Shown here: positions 1 through 12,469 of the stretch, in pieces
Layout: each line of letters starts with the position of its first letter
How positions within the stretch are numbered: position 1 is the first letter of the stretch
NCBI GenBank assembly: GCA_030762175.1
Contig: CM060840.1
Span: 40,988,501 to 41,052,500, forward strand
Source of the DNA: Metallyticus violacea
Lineage: Eukaryota; Arthropoda; Insecta; Mantodea; Metallyticidae
DNA length: 64,000 nucleotides
Reading direction: 5' to 3'
Program-made: the position numbers and the translations under genes
The notes under the pieces: generated by a model
Seen by the model: the letters and a program-made list of their open reading frames with translations, nothing else
Told to the model about the DNA's origin: nothing
Database searches by the model: none

Positions 1-777
1 AATAAAAGGAAGCCGTGCCGTGATAACAACAGTTTTGCATGCATAATACATAAAAGAAGGGTTACTTATTCTCCCTTCTTTATGATAGTTTGTACGTATA
101 TTTGTTTTGTGCCATAGAGTGGCAGATGACAGACAGATGGTGCTGGTAGCGAGAAATAAAAAGCTTTACACCAGGGTTGGAAGAATAAAATTACAGTGAC
201 TGAGATTGCAGTAAATTAAAGGAAGTTGTAAACAATGTTAAGGAATGAATTTGTTCTCTGCTGGATTCAGCTCAAAAATTACTGTAATTGGTTACATGGC
301 TTGGGAAAATAAAACTACACATGCGACAGAGAACATCTTTACTTAACAGTTTCGAAAGGTTACCTCATTCTTGGAATTGAATACCATAGCATTCCTGTAA
401 CTATTTTATTATTATATTTATCATCATTATCATTATTATAACATGCCATTTAATTGCATTCCAAGATTTCATGCACAGAAATACTCTGAACATAGAACAT
501 GTCAAATTTTTCATTACATAGTGTAAATTGTTTATTGCCCAGTAGATTTAAGTACATATCAATACAGGATGTAACAAAAATACTGCGAGAAATCATGGGG
601 CGAATTTATCAGACCATAATAATAAAAACGAACATATTTCCAGATCTCATTTATGATTTATTATTGAAAGATAGCATTCACCCGTTTCTAAACATGAAGA
701 AAAAATTTTAGTTTGCTAAAATAAAAATTAGTTATTTTCCATACAATTGAATGCTGTATGAAGCTGAAAAGCTTAAT
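1..777. other. AT-rich DNA, no feature recognised
   Basis: No open frame here resembles a known protein. A short TTA/TCA-rich stretch lies around 406-440. Likely intergenic or intronic. Confidence 0.5.
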
Positions 778-792
778 GATTCGACTGTAGTC

Positions 793-1092
793 GGTCCTGG
801 TGGTGTAGTGGTTACCATACTTGCCTCCTAAACCCAAAACGCGGGTTCGAACCCGGCCAGGACCGATGGATTTTTTCGGTAAAAATCCTAAGTATGGCTT
901 CCTTCGGAAGGGAAGTAAAACCATGGGTCCCGTGTCGTACATTTGCAGCACGAAAAAGAATCTCAAGCCTGAAAGAGAGGCCTCTGAGCAAAATTTGTCG
1001 GCCGTTTCACGCCCTTAGTTGAATGGGACGCTGATGACCTAAGATGTTAAAGAGCGTCCATAAATAAATCAATCAAAAAAAAAAAAAAAAAA
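793..1092 (+). mobile_element. SINE-A copy 1, full length, tRNA-derived
   Basis: A non-autonomous retroposon of about 300 bp. The first 72 bases (793-864) form a tRNA-like head whose 7-base ends GGTCCTG and CAGGACC pair perfectly. A ~200-base body follows, with a small hairpin (GGCTTCCTTCGGAAGG), then a tail rich in TAAATAAATC ending in an 18-base A run at 1075-1092. A perfect 11-base target-site duplication, GATTCGACTGT, flanks it at 778-788 and 1094-1104. That structure shows insertion by LINE-type target-primed reverse transcription. Short open frames here are incidental. Five further copies lie in the window (28950, 30357, 33143, 49774, 56983). Family names A and B are mine; I cannot match them to a database entry. 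Confidence 0.93.
801..854 (+). promoter_or_regulatory. Internal RNA polymerase III promoter of SINE-A (A and B boxes)
   Basis: The A-box-like motif TGGTGTAGTGG at 801-811 and the B-box-like motif GGTTCGAACCC at 844-854 lie at tRNA-like spacing inside the head. Both fit the eukaryotic tRNA consensus closely, so this copy could in principle still be transcribed by polymerase III. Whether it is transcribed cannot be told from sequence. Confidence 0.75.
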
Positions 1093-1340
1093 GGATTCGA
1101 CTGTCTTCGGTCTGGAAGCGCCATTTCAAACAGCTGTGCAGTTACCATTTGCCCGACCGTGCATAAAAATCATATCTGCTACTCACCATATCCTGCCATG
1201 GTTAGCTGCTGAAGGGTAACTGAACTGTAGCACAAATCAAACCTAACCACGAACGTACTAAATGATAAATGTAAAAAAATCTCCTTGGCAACACATCAAT
1301 GTACAACAGTATCGACAACTCACTCTACTGTATGAAAAAC

Positions 1341-1341
<1 letters not shown>

Positions 1342-1385
<44 letters not shown>

Positions 1386-1400
1386 GTTATTATTATTTAT
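1342..1400. repeat. (TTA)n microsatellite
   Basis: About 18 near-perfect TTA units with one G interruption. The surrounding open frame that reads as poly-isoleucine is an artefact of the repeat. Confidence 0.95.
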
Positions 1401-2261
1401 TCTAATTTTATTTTAACGAAGTTAAAAGGTTGGATCAGCGATGAATTTTACTTTTCAATAATAACTCACAAATCAGGTATATCCGGATATATGATTATAT
1501 GATTTTTTTTTATTCTTATTTTGGTCTGAGACACTAACCCTCAAAGTGTGTCCAGTGTTTCTGTTATATACTGTGTATGTTATGCCCACAATATTGTAGT
1601 ACATAAAATATTTATCATATTTTAACGTGAGAAATGCATTATGACGTACATACTCATAGGAAAATTCTAGTTTTATACATTCAAAGCATTTAATATGTGT
1701 ATTATCTTGTCAAAATATATTAAATATAATTTTCAAATCATAGTTAATATGTTATCAAATTTATAAATTCTTCTAAAAAGTAATGGACTTAATAGTTTTT
1801 GTCTGAAAGATCATATATGTATTTTTGTTCATTACCAGATAATATGATTTGAAATTATTTGGAAGATCATTAAATAATCTTACACGTTTATAATGAGCTT
1901 TCTTTTGATAGTAATATAAATTAAAAATGAATAAATGAAGACTTGTTAATTTTTTTGTCTAGGAATCATATATGAATTTGAACATTCATTTTTCATTAAA
2001 TGTTCTTAAGTTTTATATAAAACTTACAATAGAGAGAACAAAATATAAAAATATTCAGTTTAAATAGGCTCTTATATGAAGTCCATATCATTGTCGTCTT
2101 TGTTGTTATAAGTATATATACTGTGCAATGTAGGATGAAAATACTTTTTTAACCAGCACAATTTCTCGCGAAATATTATTTTATATTTTGTAATCTTAAT
2201 GCGCAATGCACATGTGGTACCATTTCATAGCTGTCACTTGCGGTTTCTGCCTGTGAGAGGT
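1401..2261. other. AT-rich DNA, no feature recognised
   Basis: Very low GC, many short A/T runs, no protein similarity recognised in any frame. Confidence 0.5.
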
Positions 2262-3165
2262 GTGCAAGTCAAAATAATTGGATCATTGGGAGTGGGAGTG
2301 GAGTTACTTAAAGCGAAATTAAAGAAAAAAAAATAAACAAATAAACAAAAAAAAAATAAACTATAGGAGTCACAACTTTGCTTTTCCCAAACAAAATTAG
2401 GTAGATTTCATAAAAATAAATTTATAAAGGCAGTTTTCGCAAATTTAAAAATTCCTCTAGCGAAAGTAATTTTAATTGTTTTTAAAAGAAACTCGATATA
2501 TGCCATTAAAATAAAACAAAACAAAAAAATGTTTCCGAAAATTAGTGAAATCGGATTATGAGGGAAGGGTTCACCAGAAAACCAAAATTTAAAAATCGCT
2601 CTAGTGCCATTAATATTTTTTTCCGTAACTAAACCAGGTATATAGCATTTAAATGCAATAAATCATATTTTCTGAAAAAAAAGGGGGGAAATCGGATCAT
2701 TAAGAGTGGAAATTTACCTGAAACCCAAAATTTAAAAATCGCTCTAGCAGCACCAATATTTGGTTTTCATAACAAAACTGGCATATACCATTTAATACAA
2801 ATAAAAAAATGTCTGAAAATCAGTGAAATCAGATCATTAAGAGTGTAAGTTTACCAGAAAAATGAATACGGTTAAAGCGAAATTTAAAAATCGTTCTAAT
2901 GGCCCCGATTTAAATTTTTTTAAAGGAAATTCGATATATGTATACTATTGAAATAAAACAAGAAAAATAGTTTCTGAAAATCAGTGAAATTCCCTTATTA
3001 GGAGGGAGTTACCCCAAAATTTAAAAATCGCTCTATCGGCATCAATAGTTGCTTTTTATAATCTTTTTATTGTATACTCTGTATATAATATTTAAACAAA
3101 ACAGTATAAATCGTTTCTGAAAATCAGGGAAATGGGGCAATTAGGAGTGAGGGTTTACAAGATGA
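2262..3165 (+). repeat. Degenerate tandem array, about six units of 130-152 bp
   Basis: The motif AAATTTAAAAATCGCTCTA (with variants) recurs at about 2441, 2585, 2728, 2880 and 3017, i.e. at spacings of 144, 143, 152 and 137 bases. Between these anchors each unit repeats the same order: a CACCAATATTTG-like stretch, TTTTCATAACAAAACTGG, an ATATGCCATT-like stretch, AAATAAAACAAA, TTTCTGAAAATCAGTGAAAT, then CGGATCATTAGGAGTG and TTTACCAGAAA. A more diverged unit at about 2311-2440 and the end of another at 2262-2310 extend it upstream. The units differ by substitutions and small indels, so the array is old. It could be a satellite fragment or a repeated block inside an unrecognised transposon. Confidence 0.82.
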
Positions 3166-5394
3166 TATCAAGGGCTAGGTTCAATATCATGGTTACATTT
3201 AAAAATATTTGTAAAGTGTCCACACGGTATAGCTTTGTCCATCAGTGGTAATATATTTAATTTAATTAATAGTTTATCATTAATTTTTTGATTTAATCTC
3301 AATAATAATAGTAATAATAATACTTTTATTATTCTCTACTGTGATACCTATAGATAGCAAGAATTCTAATTTTGTTCTAATGCAACAGAGTAACGTCATT
3401 AATTAATAAAGTCATAATTTGGATATCACATTCTTTATTAAAGTTACTCTACCAGGGGAGGAATTCACTTAGTTTAAGTACTTCCTACGTGACGAAAATT
3501 TCATATTTCCCAAACGTTACTTATTCCGAGGTCATTTTTGGTATCCAAATCATATTTTATGTTTACTAACTTAACATTTTTGTATTTAAAGATTACCCTT
3601 TCTTTTAGTGTTCTATTTCTAAATATGTACAAACCTCAACATTGAGTTTAGCTTAAAAGTGAGATTTTGTCTTAATTTTAGCCTTTATTTGCCATACCCC
3701 TGTGTCATAAGTCACTGTAGTTTCTTAATATTAATGTATTTGTTGTAGCTTTTAAAATTTACCGGTAAAATGCAATTTCTTTAAAACTGCTTGTACAGAC
3801 CAACTCTATTATTTTTTCTATGGTTTCAGACTCACCATCTTTTCAATGTAATTTTTACTCTTAAGTATTATCACAATCTTTGGTTATACCTTTTCCTGAA
3901 TGTTGTCACTAATCACTTACTCAAATTTCGAACACTCCAACACTCCCAACACTTCCAACACTCAAATTTCCATCATTAATATTTTTGTGTTCCAATAATC
4001 TTTAGCCTTTAAAATCTGGTCAATTTCAAACTATAATAATGTGGTATTTTGTTTTCATAGACCTGTATTTCATTAAAACTTTATCTGCTATAGATTTTAA
4101 TTAGTTTAATTCAATAATATTAACAACATTTAAAGGCCAGTCAATAAAACTGTAAACTTTCTAGAAGGAGTTTAATTTGGAAACTAAAGAGGATTTTCTA
4201 CTTTAAATAAAATAAGATAATGGCTTGAATATTCAGTGACAGCAATAGTTCATTGGCATTGTCACAAATCAAAGTGGCAAGAAACCGAGTACAAGACTCT
4301 GGATAGTCTTAATACGGTTGATTTTAACTACAAAGTACGGCAAAGTGCTAAACATTGTATTAATATGCTAATATAACAATTACAAAATCTTTAGCAATTT
4401 AATTCGATAATTCATCTTCAGCTTGCAGGTAAATAATTACTTATGAATCAGATACTGATTATTCCAAATGATGCACTTTAATGATAAATTCATAATTTGA
4501 ACTGTAAAAAATGAATTGAATTGCACATTTAATACTTCTAACATAAGCAGTTAGGAATAAGCACTGTATTGACATCGAGCATTAACAGATAAAATTAACT
4601 TACAAATCTTCCGCACAAAACAAACCCATGGTGGAAGAATTCTTTTAGAAAACAGTCTCAATGTCCACCACAATAAACTAAAAACTTAACCCACTTGAAA
4701 AAAAAAAAACCTGGAATGACAAGCAATGAAAATATATAGTTAAAGAAAAGTAAACATACAATAATTAATCACAGAAAAAAGAATAGGCCTCAAATTTACC
4801 AAACTTGAAACAACAATTTTGTGGGTTAGACTTGCTAAATATCTTGGCAACACTCGTCAAATGATAGCCTTGAGCTAAGATAATCCCGTAGTCTGAAAGC
4901 ACTGAAAGGAACTCAATTGGCACTCTACGGAAAACAAGGCGCTTTTTAGCGGCAAGAGAGGAAAGAGTTTGAATGGTGCGCGCAAACTTAAGCATACAGC
5001 GAATATCTGTACCGCTTGAAACGTTGAGGGATACTTTCTATTTGCACATGACGTGCATTTCATTTCTTAGAATATGCTTTAATTACTTCTTACTTTTTGT
5101 GAACTTTTAAAGGCTTCAGGGTCTGTATCTTTAAGATAATTTACAAACTGAAACTACAGCTTTCTACTAAGCTTTAAGCCGAGAGCTCATGTGGCAAAGT
5201 TCATAGGCCTATTTCAGTACAATTAAAAACATATTCTAATTTTTGTATAATATATAATTAAAATATTTGCATTAAATTCCTTCCCGATGTCAATTTGTGC
5301 TAAGCTATTTTATGAATATTTAATTAATATGCCTTTCCATTATTTTTTTATAAAATCTACAGTGAAAATATCATTTAGAAAATCGGTTTAATTA
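3166..5394. other. AT-rich DNA, mostly featureless
   Basis: No gene recognised. A small imperfect tandem of CAACACTYC-like units lies at about 3930-3962, and an A run at about 4699-4710. Open frames of 60-76 codons on either strand at 3791-5063 are unlike any family I know. Confidence 0.45.
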
Positions 5395-5403
5395 GATACA
5401 ATG

Positions 5404-5670
5404 CTTTTTTTAGTATTGTTTAACGCACCACAGGCGGTGGGCACTGATGACACATGAAATGAAAGCATAAATTGGGAAAGGATTTTTTTTTAAGGAAGGA
5501 AACGTTCCAGGCGTAAGTTTAGGGTACCTCCCCGGCATTTGCCAGCTATGAAGACTGAGGAAAATCAAGAAAAAAACCCAGTCAGGGAGGACGGTCCTGG
5601 CGGGATTCGAACCCCAGACCTGCCGCTCACGAGTCCGCTCCTTAACGACCTCGGCCACCCGCGGCGGTTG
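5404..5670 (-). mobile_element. SINE-B copy 1, full length, tRNA-derived
   Basis: On the minus strand the element begins GCGGGTGGCCGAGG, a tRNA Leu/Ser-like A box, followed by the B box GGGGTTCGAATCCC and the conserved block GGACCGTCCTCCCTGAC. The body contains GGCAAATGCCGGGGAGGTAC, and the 3' part contains CACCGCCTGTGGT before a short A-rich tail. A perfect 9-base duplication, GATACAATG, flanks it at 5395-5403 and 5671-5679. This is a second tRNA-SINE family, distinct in body from SINE-A though both share a CAGGACCG head end. Other copies or pieces lie at 14866, 19680, 28412, 32938 and 53307. Confidence 0.9.
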
Positions 5671-5679
5671 GATACAATG

Positions 5680-7445
5680 TTGCAAAACTAAAAGCACTAA
5701 ATGTTACCCAGTGTTAAAAACTGTAGGAGAACGCCGATGCAATGGGGGAGGGAAGAGAGAGGAGGGATGACATGTAATAGCTAACTGTAGGAGAAAGAAT
5801 CGTTTCAGACTGAGTGCAAATGTCTAACAAGATGAAACGGGCCAATTATTCGTTCCCAATGATGTAATTACGTTTGAAAAGGAAACTACCCAGAAATTGC
5901 CAAGGGCTAAATGGTTTATCTTAAGTTTGCGAAAATATCTGTATATAAAGATAAGTGTATTTTATATTTTTCAAACAAAAATTCTTGAATGTTTTACTTG
6001 ATTAAAAAATAGTTATATATGTAACTAGTGAGTAATCTTGTAAATGTGACATGAGTGCTTGAGCGGAAGCGGAAGTGAAAGACCTCATTTTTACGGGTTT
6101 TCAGATTGAAGATTATACACATAGTTTTATTTAATTTTAGCATTGTAATATTTTTAAAAAGTATAAAAATTTGTAAAATGTGATGTTAGATAGTAGAATG
6201 ACGAATTATATTGGGTGGCCTCTTAATATCGTTTCTGTGACGATGTTTTTTGTTTTTGTTTTGAAGAATTCAAATGGAAATGAATTCCAATACCGCAATA
6301 TTTAATATTGAAAATATGGATATCATCCCAGAAGAAATTATAAAAGAAGCTTAGGATTAGATTAAAAATGTATACGAAAAGGAATGCGAAAGTTCTGTAC
6401 TTGAAGAAAAGAGAAGCATATTATTTCAACCAATAAAGATCTTGTTGGCACATTTTTCAGAATTGATAAATATATAATATAACGTTTATTAAATATTAAT
6501 ATGGTAATTAATTTAAAATTTATATTAGTAGATATCAATAGTGGTCCAGGAATGATATCTTACTGTAATTAATTGTACTATTTACTACGCACAGATGTGA
6601 ATGTAAAAATCAATGTAATATGGTTAAGGAAGTTTTCTGTTAGTATAGTAGAGATTGCTAATAGTTCAAGATTTACGTTTGGAATGAGAGAAATAATAAT
6701 GCGATTAATTCATTAATTGCATTTTAAATGTTTCCAAGATAATGGAAGTTAATTTATGATGATTAATAATTACACTGTTGTAATTTCAAAACATTTGTTT
6801 AATAAAATTATTCTTGTTTGACTATTACTATGTTTGTTAAGGTAGACAATTTTAGCTTTTTCTTACATGTTGTTGTTTGTAATTGTGTTGTGAAGGCGGT
6901 GATGACTTCATGGAATACTAGCTGCTATGTAATATTTTCTGGCACCAAGTGACAGAATTATGCTAATTGTGCACGATTTATAGCAGTCATAAGAAGCGTG
7001 TTTTAATACTATGGTAGCATAAAATTTATTTATATTTAAGAATTGCAATGAGGAATTATATTTGTTTGCGGACATGAAGTTAAGGAAAATGTCTGCGATA
7101 TAATATTGTACAAGAAGTTTATTTTTATTATATATTAATATTTGAAAAGTATATCAAAAAAGTTCAAGAATATTTTGAAGTATCTACATTAAGTATATTT
7201 AATTTTTCATTTCGAGTTGTTCGATTGATATCTCTAAGAGTGGAAGCGTGCAGCTCACATGAGTTGAGAAAAATTTTATTTCAAGACTAAGGTATACAAA
7301 AAATCACTTAGTTGATTAGAAACCTTTGAAGGATGGATAGAAGCAAAATGAAGAAATGTTTCCATATAAACACAAGATCTATTACATTTACTCCTTGAGT
7401 TACACTATTTTTATATTTATAAATGCTACCATGCCTACAGATAGT
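5680..7445. other. AT-rich DNA, no feature recognised
   Basis: A purine-rich stretch (GGGGGAGGGAAGAGAGAGG-like) lies at about 5742-5765. No coding similarity seen. Confidence 0.45.
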
Positions 7446-7447
7446 GT

Positions 7448-7800
7448 GTTCAAAATATCTGCTTTGTGAATGAACACAAACCTATAACCATCTCATGATA
7501 GACTGGTGTTCAAACTGTTTGTCTTGTGCGCTAACACTCTTGTTCAACGCATTAGTGAAGAACTCTAATGGCATCCATATGCCTTCAAAAGAACTGGGTA
7601 TTTGGTTAAAAATGTGATCTGGGATCAAATAGGCCAAACCATTGGATCTAAACAACCCTCCATTTGTTTTGGAATTGCTGATAAAAATGTTTCTGACAGC
7701 TATGTAAAAATGTGCAGGTGTCCCACTTTGCACGTACCACATAAAGCGAACGCCATAACTCCCACTATAATTCGAGATTACAATTTTTATGAACTAGACT
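7448..7800 (-). pseudogene. Fossil DDE transposase, Tc1/mariner superfamily, C-terminal part
   Basis: A minus-strand open stretch of 86 codons (7742 to 7482) reads as the C-terminal half of a Tc1/mariner-type transposase. The segment WYVQSGTPAHF followed by AVRN matches the family block W-x-Q-x-D-G-A-P-A-H-F...VRN, and further on come remnants of the WPPRSPDL-DFF block (SNGLAYLIPD, then NQIPSSF). After the stop, VCVHSQSRYFEH resembles the family's closing RC-x-C-x(4)-G-x-HFEHLL. The second catalytic Asp of the QDGAPAHF motif is replaced (QSG), so the protein would be inactive even if made. No terminal inverted repeats were found. It resembles the transposase class at 35386-36103, but the two are separate copies. 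Confidence 0.6.
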
Positions 7801-10311
7801 CCACACAAACAGCAAATATTTTTTGGAAAGTTTCGTTACTAGGTAATCGTCAGTTAGGAAAACTTTTTAGCGTGTTAACCGTTACTTCACAACTATTCCA
7901 TATTCATGTAAATATTTTTTGATTAGAATATTAAATCATAAAGACTGCAGTTGAAGCTAACAATCCCAACAAAATAAATAAAAAAAACTATTTTAAAAAG
8001 CTACTATGACTTACAATGAACAGGTTATAATGCTAATCTAATGATAAGGAAAATGGCATTAATAAACATTATACAAATTTAAATGTAAATGAACTATAAC
8101 ATTTGTTTATAAGAACAACATTTCTTCCCTTTAGCTCTTTTACCTCCGAAGATTTCACACCGATTATTTAACAACCTGTATAACACACAATGTGCAGAAT
8201 TACAATGCTGGTGGATGGTATGGAAAATTGCAATAATAAGTAATTGGTGTTCAATATACAACCAGAGAAGTCTAAATGTATTAAAAATTAAATATTAGAA
8301 ACTTAGCTGTTGCAATTTTTAAATAATTTCAAGGGGGTGGTGTCACTAGTATAGAATAAGGCTTGAAAGCAGCGCATTCGAAAACTCTGATTTAATAATT
8401 AAAACTCGCATTGCAACAGCTGTTAATCAGTGATGAATTTCATGTATTAAATACATAAGTATTTCACGCAATTTGACTTCTATTAATGACTAAGTATTGC
8501 TATCATAATAATGTTGCTTATTATATTTCCCTTTATAAACTTAAAATCTGCTTTTAGAAAAATTCAGTACTCCCTGAAATAGAAATCTGGCTGAATTACT
8601 AAGTTTAGGAAAATTCCTTTAAATGTTTTAAAATGAGTAGCTGTAATATACTAGTAGTTTCATTATTTTCTACCACTGTTTTAAACGTTTAATTATATAA
8701 ATGTGAAAAGTGGTGTTATCAAAACTTTTACTTTTTCCAAATGGCAGACTCTCATGCGTAGCATTCGTGATGGAATGAACTAAAAACACTTTGCTGCCTG
8801 CATGCGAACACCGGAACTTCAGGGGCATTCTGTACAAACTCTCATAACAATGTATATTAAATTCATGAATAAAACCTTTACAGAACTTTGTAGTTTTAAT
8901 AAAAATATCTCGCCGGAAATTTGTTTGCGTGTAACTTATCATGTCTGCTGGTTAAAAATGCATCATCCTCTATGGCCTTACCAATTTATATTTTATTTTA
9001 ATTTTATGTTTTGAATAATGCGTCAATATTAACAACGTAACGAAATATACATTACATAAACTTGTTTAAATGTTTAATATTTTGAAAGCAAAGGTCATTA
9101 CTATAATTTTTCATCAGCAATATATTTTAATTTATAGAAAACATAAACATTCGTTACGTATTCAAGATCTTAAGCCAACTTTTGGAATAAGTAGTAGTAT
9201 TTAGGAACACTCAATATTCAAGCTTATATCTTTTAATAAATTATTTTAAGATCAAAATTATTTCAATATTATAAATTTTTCTGAAATTATGCAGTTAAAC
9301 TCGGTTCATATTAATTCCTCGCAGTGTAATATATGTTATAATTTTGTATATACTTTTATAAAGCAATAATTAGCTCTATAACTGTTCACTTTCTTGTTTT
9401 AATATTCCAGAACTAAATCTTGGGAATGTTTGAAAATAACAAAAAAATTAAAAACCGCGACTGCAGTCAGTTTTTATTTGCTAGTTAAATTAGTCAAGCA
9501 GCATTTTCTTGCAGCGTATGAAAGTTTCAGGCTTGAGGAGACATGGCCAGCAATAATTGTTGTAGTAGTTTTATTTCATGCTACGTTTTTCAAGGGGGAT
9601 TTATGCTTTTGCCCCTAATTCTTCTCTAGGTACACAGGTTGCTAATTAGTTAAACTTTAAACAGCAGCTTATAGCAGCCTCAAGTTCTAATATTATTAGT
9701 TTACTTGAAAATACCCTCGCATTTTGTTACTTTTCTGACTATTCATATCGGGTGCTTTTTATCTGCATATTTCCTTTACACTTATATATATTTTCTTATC
9801 ACTCCTCAGGGTTCCTGCTTACTTCTGCTTACGCCAGTTTTGCACACCAATCTAGTTTTGATTATTCCATAACCTTTATCAGTTCTTTCTTTCTATAAAC
9901 ATTAACTTGCTCATGACATGAAACATGTCATCCCATAAAAGTGAAATTACAGACATGTTAATTAAACTAACAGCATCATAGATCGTGTACCGCAGAGTGA
10001 AAACGCCACGTTGACATGAAAAGTAAACTTAATTTCCGAGGAATAATTAAAAGCTGTTTTTGTCACAAAACCAATATAATGACTTTCAAAGCAGATTGAC
10101 AAAAATAACCAATTCTGAAAGTGAAAATCATATCTTGCATCATGAAGAATATTTCAATTTTTAAAGTAAAATATTCTCTTGTATTTTCGAAAAAAATGAA
10201 ATGATAAACTCTAGAAAAAAGTAAACCAGGAAAGTCCTATAGGAATACAATGTAAATCTGAAAACATAATTAAAAATCTCGTAGTTTGTAAGAAAGTGCA
10301 ATACTCTTTGA
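7801..10311. other. AT-rich DNA, no feature recognised
   Basis: No gene or repeat recognised. Open frames of 62-90 codons at 8670-9014 and 9430-9618 show no motif I recognise. Confidence 0.45.
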
Positions 10312-10347
10312 ATTGTAATAGTAACAGTAGTAGTATAGTAGTAGTAA

Positions 10348-10379
<32 letters not shown>

Positions 10380-10787
10380 ATACGAGTAGTAGTAATACGA
10401 GTAGTAGTAATACGAGTAGTAGTAATAGTAGTAGTAGTAATAGTAGTAGTAATAGTAGTAGTAGTAGTAGCAGCAGCAGTAGTAGTAATAGTAGTAGTAG
10501 TAGTAGTATTATAGTAGTAGTAGTATTATAGTAGTAGTAGCAGCAGTAGTAGTAGTAGTAGCAGCAGTAGTAGTAGTAGTATAGTAGTAGTAGTAGTAGT
10601 ATAGTAGTAGTAGTAGTAGTAGCAGCAGCAGTAGTAGTAATAGTAGTAGTAGTAGTAGTAATAGTAGTAGTAGTATTATAGTAGTAGTAGTATTATAGTA
10701 GTAGTAGTAGTAGTAGCAGTAGTAGCAGTAGTAGTAGCAGTATAGTAGTAGAAGTAGTAGTAGTAGCAGTATAGTAGTAGAAGTAGT

Positions 10788-10852
<65 letters not shown>

Positions 10853-11174
10853 CAGTAGTAGTAGTATAGTAGTAGTAGTAGCAGCAGCAGCAGTAGTAGT
10901 AGTAGTATAGTAGTAGTAATAGCAGCAGTAGTAGTAGTATAGTAGTAGTATAGTAGTAGTAATAGTAATAGTAGTAGTAGCAGCAGCAGCAGCAGTAGTA
11001 GTAATAGTAGTAGTAGTAGTAATAGTAGTAGTAGTATTATAGTAGTAGTAGTAGTATTATAGTAGTAGTAATAGTAGTAGTATAGTAGTAGTAGTAGTAG
11101 TAGCAGTAGTAGTAGCAGTATAGTAGTAGAAGTAGTAGTAGCAGTATAGTAGTAGAAGTAGTAGTAGTAGCAGT

Positions 11175-11208
<34 letters not shown>

Positions 11209-11272
11209 ATAGTAGTAGTAGTATTATAGTAGTAGTAGTAGTATTATAGTAGTAGTAGTAATAGTAGTAGTA

Positions 11273-11336
<64 letters not shown>

Positions 11337-11338
11337 TA
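10312..11338 (+). repeat. Long (AGT)n-type trinucleotide tract with higher-order structure
   Basis: About 1,030 bases of near-continuous AGT/GTA units, interrupted by AGC (CAG) runs, AAT units and frame-shifting TAT or TATA steps. The interruptions are not random. The block CAGCAGCAG, two AGT runs separated by AAT, then AGTATTATAGTAGTAG occurs at about 10621-10700 and again at about 10981-11060. The block CAGTATAGTAGTAGAAGTAG occurs at about 10738-10790 and again at about 11116-11160. This shows a segmental duplication of about 360-380 bases inside the tract. Poly-valine or poly-serine open frames across it are artefacts. Confidence 0.95.
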
Positions 11339-12469
11339 GTGTATTTATCTCAGTGACACCAATTTATTTCAATTTCAACAGGCACATGGGTCCAAATGGT
11401 CGTATGTGCTTTTATAAAACACTAGGTCTATTTGAATCAGTCAAAGATATTATATCAGATATTTCACAATAAGCTAAAAAACAAGTAATAAAATAAAATT
11501 TAAATTATAAATGGATTAAAAGGAAATATAACCTGTTAACAAAGGCCTGGTAAATACCTTTTCCCCTATTCATCCGTCCACTTTAAAGTACGACAGAATA
11601 TGTTCCCAAAATTCTTAGCCTGCCGCAACCAAACAGGTTGCTCGGGAGGAACTGTTTGGAACTCGCATTTGGGATGTCTTGATTTCAAACTCCTTGAAGC
11701 GGCTATGCTGATTTTTTTTTAATAGGGGTTTCCCCTGGTCTCTTAGTCGACTGCTGTGGAAGAATTTTTCTTTTTAACGAATTTTTGACTCTTTCATTTC
11801 ATAACATTTCTTTTGTTATAGGACTGAAAGTAGAAGGCGGAGTTGGTGCTGTGTGCAGTGTGGCGGTATCTTACGTTTTGGAAAGGTTTCCTCACTGGCT
11901 TCTGGTGTGGAAGTAGCCCCTTCTGAGGGGCTCCACCGATAGGAGTGTTCTATCCGGAAAATTGTTACGGATCCGGCTGAATATGTCCTGCTTTACCGCC
12001 CCTGAACTCTGGTCGTCCAGGTCTATTTCACCTCTTCCTCTCCAAGGTCCTCCATTAGGAGCGTAAGAACTAACTGCCAGCCATAGAGCATGGATGAAAC
12101 AATGAAATATCCTCCTCTGCCCGTAGCAATCCGATCCAAGCAAGAGAATCCCACGGTGTTAGTACTTCGTTTCACCTTTTTATAACTTGTCCACATACAA
12201 TACCCCGGGCTGTGAAAAAACTACATTTGTTCTACAATTTTTTCATCTATTATTATAAATGGATAGTTTACTTATCGTGACTTTTCTATTATTTTAATTC
12301 GCATTTTGAAAACGTCATGTTTTCATATGTTGTTTAATATATACATCGATTTTTAAGAGCTCATTCATTTTCTTGTAGTATTATTTGGCCGTCTGGTAAA
12401 ACAGTTGTTTTAATACACACTTTATTATTAATTTTATGCCAAATCTTACAAGATTTCCATATTTTTATC
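11339..12469. other. Unassigned region with a GC-richer patch
   Basis: 11820-12150 is clearly richer in GC than its surroundings and has an 83-codon minus-strand open frame (12143 to 11892, including AVSSYAPNGGPWRGRGEIDL) without recognised similarity. It could be a fragment of an older mobile element or an exon. The rest is AT-rich with nothing recognised. Confidence 0.35.

Noticed and set aside
793..864. A functional tRNA gene
   Set aside because: The cloverleaf ends pair and A/B boxes are good, but the same head is joined to a fixed body and A tail in six places, so it is a SINE head.
10296..10514. Valine-rich protein encoded at the trinucleotide tract
   Set aside because: The frame exists only because GTA/AGT repeats lack stops in that phase; composition is pure repeat.
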